Positions 1-13,100 of a DNA stretch of 64,000 nucleotides are shown one piece after another. Source of the stretch: Chrysoperla carnea (Eukaryota; Arthropoda; Insecta; Neuroptera; Chrysopidae); assembly GCF_905475395.1 (NCBI RefSeq), contig NC_058338.1:45543935-45607934 (forward strand), given 5' to 3'. How positions within the stretch are numbered: the first letter of the stretch is position 1; each line of letters starts with the position of its first letter. Position numbers and translations under genes: made by a program. The notes beneath the pieces were generated by a model. That model searched no databases. It saw nothing but the letters and a program-made list of their open reading frames with translations, and was not told where the DNA came from.

Positions 1-519
1 AACAGAATTTTTCGGCCGCTAATTTAAATTTTCATATTTTTATGATCAGATACAACGGCCCCAAAAATCCCCATATTGGTATTTTCATCTTTATTTATTA
101 TTTTTAGTACGTTTGGAGCACTTTGGGGAATAAAAGTCGAATTTTCGAAAAAAGGGATGGGAAGGTTCACAAAAATCAAAATCGTTTATTTGTCAAAAAA
201 CTTAGCTAGTCGGCCATGATTTTACATTCATTAACTGCACTAATTATTTAATTTGAATTACCCTACGGATTATGTGGTATTGAATCAGATAAAAATAGTG
301 AAGGTACTTGTTCAAAATTAAAAATATGAATGCTCCAGCCACTTCGCTGGTGCAGTTCTTTCGAAATTTTCTGTAGATATTATTGATATATTTTTTATGC
401 CTACATTATATTATTACAGGATGGGAAAAAGGACTGTCAAAAAATTGACATAATCAAATATTTGTTTTATTCATACATGTATATTGTATATATTTTTTCG
501 CATCTCTATCTCTATATAT

Positions 520-945
520 TATAAATGCGAAAGTAAGCAAGTTTGTTTGTTTATTTGTTTGTTTGTTACACTTTCACGCTTAAGCTAGCGAATGGTTTTT
601 AATGAAACTTTACAGCAATATACCTGATATATCAGAATAACACATGAACTATAATTTATAAAGATATATTAAAAAAATAAAAAAATTTAATTTAATTTGA
701 CATTTGAAATTACCATAAATTACAGATTTCTGTAAAAATACTCAATATAAAATATTTCAAGGCCATCTTGTCTGATATACTCAATGAATAATTACTATTA
801 TACATTTAAAAAAATAATATATTTTACATGTGTAAAACAATCCCCACCATTATTTCGAGTGTTATAGAGAAGGGATAAGCGGAAGCAATCTTTATCAATC
901 TTTTTTTAAACCCAGCGAAGCAGGTGGGTATCACTCTAGTTGACT
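520..945 (+). repeat. Non-autonomous interspersed element, likely full length
   Basis: It begins with a 'ATAAATGCGAAAGTAAG' type head followed by a TTTG-rich run and an ACACTTTCACGC block, and ends with a CCCAGCGAAGCAGGTGGGTA tail before a CTCTAGTT. This head and tail pairing is, from memory, characteristic of common arthropod non-autonomous repeats. No coding capacity is seen. Class (Helitron-like or retroposon) cannot be settled by eye. Confidence 0.5.
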
Positions 946-1391
946 ATAAACTACGTGCAAAAAGTGTTTTCATATCTATTATAATATATACACATATAAT
1001 TTTCTTTCTGGTTTGATTTCACTTTTTTATGGTTCAATAAATTTTGATTATTTTTTATCCAAATCAACTAGTAACCTTGACTTTAAAGTATGTAGAACGT
1101 ACAAAAATTGCAAATGTATTTTATTCAAAGAAAAATATCTTAAGTAATTTTGATGTATTGAAGTAATACCGATTTAATCAAAATAAATTACTTCAAAAAA
1201 GTTTTTTATAATCTTACGATTTTCATATACGAATTTTTATCAGATCAGGATTTAAAAATCTTTCTCAGATTTTTCCACAGAAAAAATAACATTTATATAA
1301 TTATATCGTTGAGCAAGACGCCGAAAAAAGAATCCACTTCCAAATCCATGTAAAAATTTTATGCGGGGGTATATTAATGAATTTATTTAAA

Positions 1392-1665
1392 TACTAGCTG
1401 ACTCAGCGAACTTCGTACCTCTTAACAGTAGTCAATGAATGTCGTGTTCCCTGGGTATTTTAAACTTTAAAAACAAATCTACCGCGATATAGTCTTCACT
1501 TTCCCTGCCCTCACTCATCTTCTCTTTTGTTCACAATTTTAATTTATTTGTGTAAAACCTTTTTTTAAGAAAATAAAATATAGCCGATGTTAATTGCGGA
1601 CAATGTATCCAGTGGCGGATTAAGTATTTTGCCGCCCTAGGCCCTGTGTGATTAGCCGCCTTTTT
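1392..1665. repeat. Cluster of interspersed repeat fragments
   Basis: Three pieces typical of insect repeats lie in a row: ACTAGCTGACTCAGCGAACT at about 1392, an 'AAATATAGCC...GATGTTA' piece at about 1573, and a 'GTGGCGGATTAAG...TTTGCCGCCCTAGGC' piece at 1612-1645. The first resembles the 3' end of RTE-type retroposons and recurs at 52944. The last resembles transposon ends widely seen in arthropods. They look like nested, decayed insertions. Confidence 0.4.
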
Positions 1666-1887
1666 TAAAAGATGAAATTTTTTTTTTTGAATCCGTTTAT
1701 ATTATTTATCCGTTTATAATACTTATATCAATTCATATATGAAACACCAGAATCATTGAAAACAAAATAAGAAAACATTGTGCAATTCTAGAAGCGGCTT
1801 ACATGTAAGATTAATTTTACTAAAGATACAAAAAATCAACAGAGCTTTGAAAATTCTTCAAAAAAAGCTTATCAATATTCAATTATT

Positions 1888-2625
1888 TCTGTGTATAATG
1901 TATACCGTGGACGAGACTATACCGCACACGGTATATTTCATTTGCTTCAAATAAGCCTTCCAATCTATATTGTGTATACCGTGGACGAGACTATACCGCA
2001 CACGGTATAAGGGCTGGACGGCATAAAGAGTATACCGTGAAAAAGTATACCGTGCACGGTATAAGGGCCCCACGGTGTAAAAGGGCAAAAATAATTTCAT
2101 ACCGTGTCTAAATAGACCGTATACGGTATACTGTGGGCGGTCTAGACCGTAGACGGTATACCGTATAGACGGTATACCGTATAGACGTATAGACGTATAC
2201 ACGTATAGACGTATACCGTATACACGGTATACCGTATAGACGGTATACCGTATAGACGGTATACCGTAGACGGTATCCCGTATACGGTCTAGACCGTCCA
2301 CGGTATACCGTATACGGTCTATTTAGACGCGGTATGAAATTATTTTTGCCCTTTTATACCGTGGGGCCCTTATACCGTGCACGGTATACTTTTTCACGGT
2401 ATACTCTTTATGCCGTCGAGCCCTTATACCGTGTGCGGTATAGTCTCGTCCACGGTATACACAATATAGATTGGAAGGCTTATTTGAAGCCAATGAAATA
2501 TACCGTGTGCGGTATAGTCTCGTCCACGGTATACATTATACAGATGGGAAAGCGTATTCTACAGAAATGTAACATACCGTGGGCGGTATACTCTCGTCCA
2601 CGGTATACATTATACAGATGGGAAA
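1888..2625. repeat. Large GTATACCG-rich palindrome with tandem core
   Basis: The left arm (about 1888-2150) and right arm (about 2285-2545) are near-perfect inverted copies around a centre at about 2217. Both contain ATACCGTG, GGACGAGACTATACCGCACA and a CCAATCTATATTG block in mirrored order. The core is a tandem array of a 16-base unit like TATAGACGGTATACCG, itself built of palindromes (GGTATACC, CGGTCTAGACCG). Beyond the right arm, a 31-base end segment (2522-2552) is repeated directly at 2595-2625. The two opposite-strand open frames give the same Tyr/Arg-rich peptide because the DNA is a palindrome, so I do not treat them as genes. Confidence 0.85.
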
Positions 2626-4679
2626 CTATGTATCATTCTATTGGCAAAATAATTTTTAAAATCGATTAATGGATTCAAAATTAATTTACGATCTATTCTC
2701 ATACCTACCTAAAATATACACACAAAAATCATTAAAATCGATAGAGCAGTTTTTGAGGAGTGTGACCACAAACACCGTGACACGAGATTTTTGTACAGTG
2801 AATGGCATTTAAGATGAAGACACCCTCATATTTTCGTCATTTATAGGAATATCGTTTTGAAATTCTACTCAGTCATACAGGGTGATGGGTCACATTTTTT
2901 TAAATACTTAACCAAAATTAGAACTTTAAACTCAGACAGCCTACAACAGATTGACAAATAGGGCCGGACCGATTCTTAATATTTCCTTCCTTTTATAATT
3001 TATATTCCCAAAACTTTTTTTTTTTAACTCTCGTAATAAATTTTTTTATTACCTTTAATCTATTTCGAAGTAAAATAATTGTATAAACAAATACATAACA
3101 GCATAGATTTGAGTTTCGGAGAATTGGTTTAGTTTTCGGCAATTGTTTGTTATGTAATTTGACACAAATTGAATTTCAAACGTTACAATAGCTAATAATA
3201 TCGATTACCTAACCATAAACAATTCAAAACGTTTATAATAATGTAATGGACATGTGCTGTTTAATTTTCGGAATTATAAAATTATACTTACAGCTTGAAA
3301 TTTATCGAGTATCTATTTCATTGAGTATCTATTGTTCATAGTGATTCATACGATCAACATATATTATCCATATTGGTCTATTATAGCCTAGGAAAGGGCA
3401 AAAAAATTCGATAATTCAAGTAATCGATTACTTTATATTTGATATTTATTAAAAATTACTAAAAAATTTTGAAAATGCAAGTTTTTCCAAAATTTGAATC
3501 TTCAATCCTATTAATTTTTTTAATCAAATTAATATCCTATATACACATTAATATCCTATATGTTATAAAAATGCTCAATTAATTTATTTCAAATATCTAT
3601 TAGTAACAACAATCTTCATGTTGTTGGCTCAATCACATATGGATATAGACATGATAGATATGTTGCGTAGGTACTAACCTAATTCTATATTTAAAGCAAA
3701 CATTTTAATTTGTATATTCGCTTTATTTACACGATTATATATTCTAAGTATAATTTTATTTTCCGTCAATAAAATGCATGACTTTAAACTAAAATCAATC
3801 TCTTCCATGTAATGATTTTGTTTTTTTTAATTTCAGTGATTTTGTATCAATGAATTCATATTTTAAATTTAATCCCATTCTATTCGTTGTGTGCGTAGTC
3901 ATGGTAGGGGCAATAAAATCGATGCCAGCGCTTCCAGTGGCGTTAAAGGGGGCTGTTATTACTAATTTGCAGATCTTTACATGTTAATGTTATAGAAATG
4001 TCAAATTAAAATTATTGTAAAACACGAATTAATTAAATTTAATGCATTAAAAATTGTGAAAATAAGAAATCAAATTGCACAAATATTATTTTTCAAATGT
4101 AAATTATCATAATTATTTATTTAAATTTGTGAGACAATAATAATAAATTTTCAATGTAAGTCTTAAATGCAATCCATACAATTATATATGCATCCATACA
4201 ATTCTATAATTAAAGTAGTGTATCGTTACCATGGAAACGAAACTCACGCACGGAGCGAATAGTAAATACAAATATTTAGCTGTAATTGTTCCAATCATTA
4301 GGAAATTATTTAAATTTTTTTTCAGTGTACTTTAATAAACTTTTTTAATATAGGTATAATTTATTTTTCACGTGTTGTCTGCGGTATATCGGTATTGTTA
4401 TTTTAAATAACTATGCCTCACTCAACTCGAAGTAAAAAAGTTAATTTTACTATTTAAACTCATTAAAAATTCATCATAAAATAATATAATATGAATACTT
4501 TGAAATATATATTTACTTCATAAGTACACCTACATACCATAAACGTTTCGTAAAATATATAATATTGGTTTTTGTTTTTAAATCCATACCTACTAAAATA
4601 TTATATAAATTTAATCTGTTATTATTTAAAAGTTTATCATAATTACTTTTTGCTTTCCTTTGATAAATATATTACAGGA

Positions 4680-5042
4680 TGTAATTTAAAAACAAGGCGA
4701 AACAAACAATTGAGTTCATTGTTGAAATACCCTGTATAGAAAGTGTTCAATGTCAGTGCTTGTATTATTTTTTTATAAATAAACACAATTAAGGCACCAT
4801 TTATTTGGTTTTCGAAAATTTCTAAATTTTTTCGTTTTACTTCTTTTCACAAGACCACTAGTTGAAACTACCTGGACATTTTCAATTCTCTATCTTTTAT
4901 TTATAGTTCTAAAGAAAATGGTCACCAAAGCTTTGCCGTAATTTTGCCCTAACGGGTAAACAGTGATGTTTATGAAAAAATGATTCAAACAAAAGTTTTT
5001 TTTTTTTTTTACATTTAAACTTTTGTTCTATCTCAACAAGAG
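4680..5042 (-). repeat. Interspersed repeat family, subfamily 2 copy
   Basis: The stretch shares the AACAAACAATTGA...GTTGAAATACC end and the GGGTAAACAGTGATGTTTA and ACTTTTGTTCTATCTC blocks with the abundant ~550-bp family seen at 8098-8645. Its middle (a TCACAAGACCACTAG and ATTTTCAATTCTCTATC part) differs and matches instead the copy at 58376-58810. These two copies therefore define a second subfamily. Confidence 0.65.
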
Positions 5043-7141
5043 AACAAAATATCATTTAAAAGCTTTTCATAATTTAGTAATTTTTTCCGATCTTACTCCA
5101 CACTCGTGCTCGTAATAAGGAATTGACGCAATCACTGTCTTTCGTATTCTATGGAGAAATGGTAATCCTAATTTTAACGTACTCGAACTTATACCGATTT
5201 TTTATTTTTAAACCTACACTAGTTTTTTAGGAATTAACGGTTATATAAAATTCAAAACTAAAATCACAAAAAAATTTAATAATTATTCAATAGAAAATAC
5301 ACGACACATCACAGTCTATACGAAATTTATAAGTCTAAAACATATATCCGTATGCGTTTTCGCAGATCTTGATACTGATTATCCATATCCGTATCCGAAT
5401 TTTTGCTGTTCTGACACCACACTACTAAAAACTGACAAATTTTATATTGTAGTAAATTTAAAAAAACCTAGACAATCTACAAACCTACAATCTCATTCTC
5501 GCTTATAGAGGTTTCTCACGAACCCGTGTTTCCGAGTTTTGGGAGCTTAAAATGACGGGTCCTGGCTTTTATTCTCACTTATAGAGTTTTCTCACTTACC
5601 CATATTTGACTATATTTATCAATACCGATTACTTACAGTGTCTTGACTAGACGTTACTGCTTTAAACAATAGAAACATTATTTGTTGTAATTAACGTACG
5701 TAAAAACGGAACCTACTTAAATTTATTCATTTTATGTAAGCGATCAATCTACTGAAATAAATTCATTCGAGTTTAGGTAGCCATAAATACAGGCCTAAAT
5801 TCCTTGCTGTTATGGACATTAAAAAGTGTTTGTATCTACTAGTACCCCCCTCCCCAAGCGCCAACCAAGTCCAAAAATTCTATGAATTTTAGGAAAAAAA
5901 GTCCTTATTAACGAAGTTAATAATGGATAAAGGTATGATTTTATAATTTTAAATTTAATTAACACTATTTTTTCAAAATAAAATTAGATTATTAGGATTT
6001 TCCCCTCAAAAATGATACGATATTTTATAATATTTTTCTATCGAACGCCCTGCCCTGTATGGATATATAATATACAATATAATATTCAAATATTATTTAA
6101 TATTTTAATATTAAAATGTATATATTAGATTAAAAACATTACTAAATAATATGTATGGCGGGGAAGGATAAATTGAATTTTATAAAATAAATAAATAATA
6201 TCAGTATATATAGAGAGTAAAGTAAATTGAAACTCTAGGTTCAAATGAATTCTGGGACGTTCAAATTCGCATTATCAATTTTTTATTCAAGCAACACCTA
6301 ATATAATAATGTTCTTATCGAAACTGTCTCTGATTTGGACTAAATTGAGTTAACAACGTAATTTTCAGCGATTTTAGACACCTCACTCCTCCAAGATGAG
6401 AAAAATGGAAATGATAGTTTATATATGGAAGTCTCATGTAATTAATTTTATGGACAAATATGGATCAGTGTTTCCTAAAATGTCAGGTTTTCTTAACTTT
6501 ATCTGGTTTATAATATTTACAAAAGAGAGTTCTTGTTATTCTTCTCACAAGCAGTATGTTAGGAATGTTTCTTTATAAATAGAAAATCAAAAACTTAACT
6601 AAATATTTTATCTAATTTTGTATATTTTATCATTATATGAACAATTGGAAACAATGGAAAGAAAAGTTCAAAACTGGCAATGTAGAGATTCCTTATATAC
6701 ACTGTATTAGTAAGAAAGTTATTTTTGCAATTCAACCCCTAAGCGACTAAGCGTGGGGTGTATAACGGGTGGGCTAATCTGGCAGGCTAAGCATAGTCTA
6801 AGCTATTAATTTGGTGGCGGAGCTGCAGTTGTTGATTTAGATTAATCGCAGATCAAAAATTATATTCAAATTAATTAATCATAGGTGAAGCGAAGTTCAA
6901 GGGCTCAGCTACGTATAAATTTAAATATTTAAAGGTTGTGTACACTGTAACCATAAAACCGAAAATTGGCGCTCGGTATTTATGAATAAAATGAAGTAAT
7001 AATATTAACATTTTTGTACCAGATTTTATAAATTAACTTTGGTATCAAGAATATTTCATCCGGCTCTGATTTTAATTCACTTCCGATTCTCTGTACGTAT
7101 ATTTCAAAAATAAAAACAAATTTTTTTCTTATTATTTACAG

Positions 7142-10100
7142 GCGGACTTACAATCTAGAACGCAACGACACAGTCACGTAAGACGTACAAATTCCGATCT
7201 TGGAGGGCAGAGATTATTGCAGTGGGATACTCGTGGATCATACAGACGAATGTTTTCATCACCATCACCTATAAAAATGCGTCCACAACGATTAAGTCCT
7301 CGGCATGCACCATCAAGTAATAATTCACCAGCTAATTCTGTATTAATGCGTCATAATCGACGAACACCAGGTCGACCACAATTACGACGATCGCTCAGCC
7401 AACCGTTGGATATTGATAAACTTTCACCATTAATGAGAACCAAAACAATGGGTAAGATTTTCATACATCATTGCACTTCCGATTTAATTATTATATACAA
7501 TGATTGGCAAAAAATGTGAAATAACTTTACAAAAATATATAAAATAGCTAATAGATAGTTGGTTTCTTTATACCAGTACTCTTAAAGTTGAACCTGGATT
7601 TTCATTTTTATACCTATCATGTATATATAAAATATATTAAGACATACTAAATTTAATCCCAAGTTTGTAGCGCTTATAAAATTATTGATGCTACGAACAA
7701 AATTTTGGTATAGGTCTTATAATCACCTAATTATTCCATTTCCGGTTGTCCGTCCGTCTGCCCGTTCGTCAATACAATAATTTAAAAACAAAAAGAGATA
7801 TCGAGTTGAAAATTAAATCAGCTAGAACTTTTACTTGAACTTTTTTCTTATTTAATGCATAGTTATTTTTTGTAATTTGTAAAAAACTGATTAAAACTCC
7901 CAATTACCTCCCAAAAAGGAGGTTGAGCACCCCCTAAGTGGCCTAATTTGTCATAACCTAATAGAATACTATGGAAAATTTCAAAGATGCAAAACTTTTT
8001 TATTTATTACCATGATTTTGTATTCAATTTTGTTGTGCTATAACTTTTGTTGTGCTATAACTTTTGTTGTACTATACAAAAATAACCTTAACAAGTTAAA
8101 CAAACAATTGACTTAATTGTTGAAATACCATGTTTAGACAGTGTTGATAACTCTATCACATTACACATACATACATGTCACACATACATAACTGATATTC
8201 CCATATAATACATACTATACAATTTGCGATTAATTTGCTCCCTCGTGGGTAAACAGTGATGTTTACGAAGAAATGTTTCAAACAAAAGTTGTTTATTTTT
8301 TTATAAGGAACATTTTTTACATTTAAACTTTTGTTTTATCTCTAACGGTTTACAAGATGGGTCCTACGGACCCAAGACCCAATTGACCTATGTTGCTCAT
8401 TTACGAACTTGACCTCACTTTTTACGTCCTGAGTACTCTGTACAAATTTCAGCTTGATATCTCTTTTCGTTTTTGAGTTATCAAGTTGAGAGGCGGACGG
8501 ATAACCGAAAATGGACTAATTAGGTGATTTTATGAACACCTATACCAAAATTTTGTTGCTAGCATTAATATTTTTAAGCGTTACAATCCTGGGACTAAAC
8601 TTAGTACACCTTGTATATTACATATATATAATATACATGGTATACAATTGAGAATTAATATGTGTTTTACAAAAATAAAATATTCATCCCCTTTTGAAGT
8701 TTAAAAATTCCCCCAAATAATGCACATGGTCATTACAAAAAAATCATTTAACGGTTTTTTTTTTTTCAATCCAAAATAAAAAAATTGTTCCGTGTTCTCT
8801 CTTCTTTAAATAGATAAAAATTTTAAATTTTAAATACATGGTTAATCAATATAGTGCAACAGTGAAACTTTTGTGTAATTAATTTTTAAAAATAAGATTT
8901 TTAATTTTTAAGAAACGTTTTTAATTAAACAAGTGGCACAGATAGACATTTTAAATTTAGAATATTTCTATTGATTAATTCGTAAAATTATAAACAAGTA
9001 CTTAATGTGGTAGTTTCAAGAATTTTCTGTTAAAAATAATACAAAAAATCGAAAATTTACTTAAACCTCAAACCACTTTTTGATCAAAATAATTGTTTCA
9101 TTTTATTTTATTCACTCATTTTATTCACATTTAATAAACATATCGAACTACCGATTAACATTCTTAAAAATCAACGAAAATAATTGATTTCCCATTTTCC
9201 GTGTCAATTAATATACCTACTATATTAAAGAAATATTCATTCAACCCAAAAATTTTTATAAAATAAACATACCGCACCTTTTAATGAATTTTCAAATAAA
9301 ATAGGAAAAAAACTGTAACGGAACAGGATGTTAACAAAATTTTTTAAGCTTGACATAAAAACGATGATATTGAAAAAAAAATTGTGGTTTATTTTCAAGC
9401 TTATCTTTCCATAAACTAATGCATTATTGTTAGTTTTTTTTTTTGTATCGTCTGCATATCAGTTTTTTTTATTAGAACACGCCCAACATTTGTAAAATTT
9501 CTGATTTAGTTTTTGTTTTATTATAATTTAAATGTTTTCAAAATGTTTCGACGCTGGATTTATTTTAAGTGTATTGAAATTTGTAGTAAGTTTAATAATT
9601 CTACAGTTTTTATTGATTATTAAAACTGCCATTTTCTATGACTAACAATTTATTTACGGCTTTCAATTATCTAGTAGGTCTTTTCAGAATATATTAATTT
9701 AATTTTTAAGTAAATACTGCATTTTAAATTAATTGAAAAGTTAATTTTTCTGCCTTTTGTATTACAGAAAATAATAAAAATGCCTGACAGGCCTTAGTTA
9801 GAGCTTTTGAAATAAATTTAAATATCAAAATAAATATCTCTTCCGGATGATTTCTGTGTTGATTGACTTCTCTGTTATTAGATACAAAAGACAATTCAGA
9901 AAACTTATAATATTCCAACCATTGAGTATCTACATTTATTATCCAAATTATAAAGGTGGCTATCTTAATTGTTATTAACATTTTGTTATAAAAATATTTA
10001 TTAACATTTTGTAATAAACTGCGTTGAAGCATCAACGTCTAGATATCAAGGCTAGATATCACCCACCAAATTCTTACGAAAGCTCTCCAAGCTCAAGGTA

Positions 10101-13100
10101 GATATCAATCAATACACATCCCGCTTTCCTGTATTATTACAAGATTTCATCAATTCATACAATATTACCATTATAGAAATTTTGAAATAATTAAAAAAAG
10201 ACACGACATAGGTATTCCACTACCGCCTCCTTCATTACCCTCACACTTGTTCAAACAAGAAGACCCATTGCCATGTACTCTATAGGCAGGGCCAGATTGT
10301 ACATTTGAGGGGCCCTGGGTCGGAAATCATACAGACCCAATGTAAATGCAGAAATTTCTTTAATTATTTCGACATCTGATTTTTACAGTAAATTTTACTT
10401 TGTGTTTATTAAAAGCACCTTGAGTTATGTAATTTTGGAGATCTACGATTGAAGTTCGCCTGCTCGCTTATTCCATCAGCCATTTGCTGAATGATTTTGT
10501 TGTACATTTTTTTAATTTGATTTTTGGGAGCCCTCAGAACACTCAGGGGCTTTAGTCCTGGATCCAGTCGGGTTCATGCATTAATCCAGTCCTGCCTATT
10601 GGTACTAAGCTTAGAAAATATAAGGTTTTGTAGACATTAAGAGGTACCAAAACGCCAAAAACATAGCTAAATTTTTTATAACGAGCTAAATAAATAAGCA
10701 TGTTGCTGAATATATAAATAATTAATACTTTCAAATTATTCAGGTTCAAGACCCCATGGTGCACATGTTTTTAGTGAAGATGAACATGATTGCCATGGTG
10801 GAACATCTGATGATGAGGAAATGTTATCAGATTCGGAATCATCGTTAACATCATTATCAGAACGAAAGCGATCATCTCTGGAAACTGGTATGGCTGATGA
10901 TATTGTGATATTGGCTGAGGCTGTTTGGGATCATATAGCAATGGAATCTGAGGAATTAGCTTTTCGAGCTGGTGATGTTATTGAAGTACTTGAAACTGTC
11001 GATAAAGACTGGTGGTGGGGTGCAACAAATGGATCAGTTGGATGGTTTCCAGCTGCATTTGTTAGGGTAAGAAAATGCTGTTTTAATTTGCTGTTTACAT
11101 TTTATAATTTTGTTGGTAATAATTTATATTTTTTTATATGCTTAGTTACGAGTCAATCAAGAAGATACTGTTGAAGATTGTTTGGCAGCAATGGCTTCAG
11201 GACAATCTTCTACAACGTCAATACGCCGCCGTACAAGTATATCTCTGCTCTCCAATGAACAAGTGCGTACAAGTGTAGTGCGTGAATTAGTGCATACTGA
11301 ACGTGATTTTGTGAAAGTGTTACGTGATGTTAGTGAAGGATATATATCTGAATGTCGAAAACGTTGTGAAATGTTTAGTGAGGAACAAATACAAACAATA
11401 TTTATTAATTTAGAGGAATTATTGGAATTTCAAACAGAATTTCTTAATGATTTAGAATCATGTATTGATTGGGATGCACCGCATCGTAGTTGTATTGGAG
11501 ATTGTTTTTTAAAGCATGTAAGTATTTTCTTATTTTCATAAAATGGTCTTCAGATTAATGACATTTAAGTAAATTAGACATTTTCTAGACTAGATTAGAT
11601 TTCACGGTTTGATCTGATATGCACATCCGTCTCGCTTGGAAAATATATGATTCATTGTACTACCCTTATTTCTACAAATCCAAACATCCCGAATTAAAGC
11701 ATTTTCAGCTTCGTGACTAGCTAATTGTCTACTTTGTCCCCTAAAAGTATCCCACTATAATGAATATTTATTTTTCCAATCCTTCATAACATAGTGGGTG
11801 CTTAATTGTTTTCTCTTGTTGTTGTATTTCCTGCAATAATTCATCTTCTTTCTGAAAATGTTCTACTGCAAAGTTTACATTATCATTATTCCAGCAGCTA
11901 AACTTAAATCTTAGCCACCTTTGTCTAAACTTATTAGTAATCATAGCGATTCTGTTATTCTTCATTGTCCGCTTCCGACTTTGTGCCTTAATATTCCTAG
12001 ATTGGAATTTATCACAATGCATTTTATCATCTAAGGAGGGTGACTCGCCAGTAATAAAAAACAATAAATTAGTATCTATAATGATCCAAATTGTCTTAGC
12101 TCATATTACAGATCGTTATGTAGCAGTCAAGATCATAACGTTAAAAATGACAGTAATAGGTTGAAGTAATGCCTTATCATGAGAAACTAAGCTCCAAAAG
12201 ACTATGTTGGATGTCGAAATACTGAAATCTGCATAATCATGTTAAGGAGGTCTAGCAAAGTCAGAAGCGGACAATGCAGTATAATAGAATCACTATGATT
12301 ACTAAAAAGTTCAGACAAAAGTGGCTAGTCACCCTCCTTAAGTACTCATAACTCAATAACAGTGACAGTTTTGATATCAAGCAAATAATTATTCGTTTTA
12401 ATCGATCCTTATGAATGTCTCTTTGTCATTTAATACTAAAATTTCCTTCCAATGTTTTATAGAAGGTTGTATAGTTGTCATTCTTTTTAAAAAAATTATA
12501 AAATAAATGTATTACCTTTATGTAGAAAGGCAGCTGTTAATAATGAGTAAATTGCGTACTAGAAAGACATAATCATCACTTCTAAATACAGGGTGGGCCA
12601 AAAGTCGCTACCCATGTTTATACTGTATTTAATTAAGTAATGGGTAGTGACTTATGACCCACCGAGTGTAGTAATATTTTATATAGTAGTATTATATAAA
12701 AAAAATTAGTGTCCGATGGGACACTAATAGACTTGGTAATAGGCGAGTACGCAACCTAGTCTAATCTTTTGCATGGAATTGAAATATTTCTAAATTTTGT
12801 TTTCTTTACAATAACAAAAGTTGAGTTTTATCTAATATTAAAATTTAATTTATATTATTTTCAGAAATCTGGTTTTCGAAAATATTCGGATTATTGTAAT
12901 AGTCATCCCATGGCAATAGCTACCTTACAAGAACTTTATCAAATAAACAGTTATAATAAGTTTTTCGAAGCATGTCGTTTAATGCGTGGTCTCATTGAAA
13001 TACCATTAGACGGTTATTTATTAACACCAGTACAACGAATATGTAAATATCCATTACAATTAGCCGAATTACTTAAATATACAAAATCTGATCATCCAGA

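Larger units (their letters stand above)
1..7141. other. Gene-free 5' region (intergenic or RhoGEF intron)
   Basis: No exon could be supported here on either strand. The open frames are short or lie inside repeats. Because the first RhoGEF exon seen starts with a splice acceptor at 7140-7141, part or all of this stretch may be intron or upstream sequence of that gene. What it holds is repeats, listed separately: a tandem-start interspersed element near 520-945, repeat fragments near 1392-1660, the large palindrome at 1888-2545 and a repeat copy near 4680-5042. Between 2670 and 4670 and between 5050 and 7140 I see only AT-rich DNA. Confidence 0.6.

Noticed and set aside
1879-2301. 140-codon Tyr/Val/Arg-rich open frame on the minus strand
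   Set aside because: It is produced by the palindromic tandem repeat; the same peptide appears on the opposite strand in the other arm (from 2334).
2334-2669. 111-codon Tyr-rich open frame on the plus strand
   Set aside because: Mirror image of the previous frame within the palindrome; no domain and no splice context.
6396-6578. 60-codon open frame that might be the RhoGEF first exon
   Set aside because: It ends in a stop with no good donor leading in phase to the exon at 7142, and its content resembles translated AT-rich noncoding DNA.
11768-12064. 98-codon minus-strand open frame
   Set aside because: Lies in RhoGEF intron 3 over the inverted repeat and shows no recognisable domain; similar sequence occurs inverted at 12256 without the frame.
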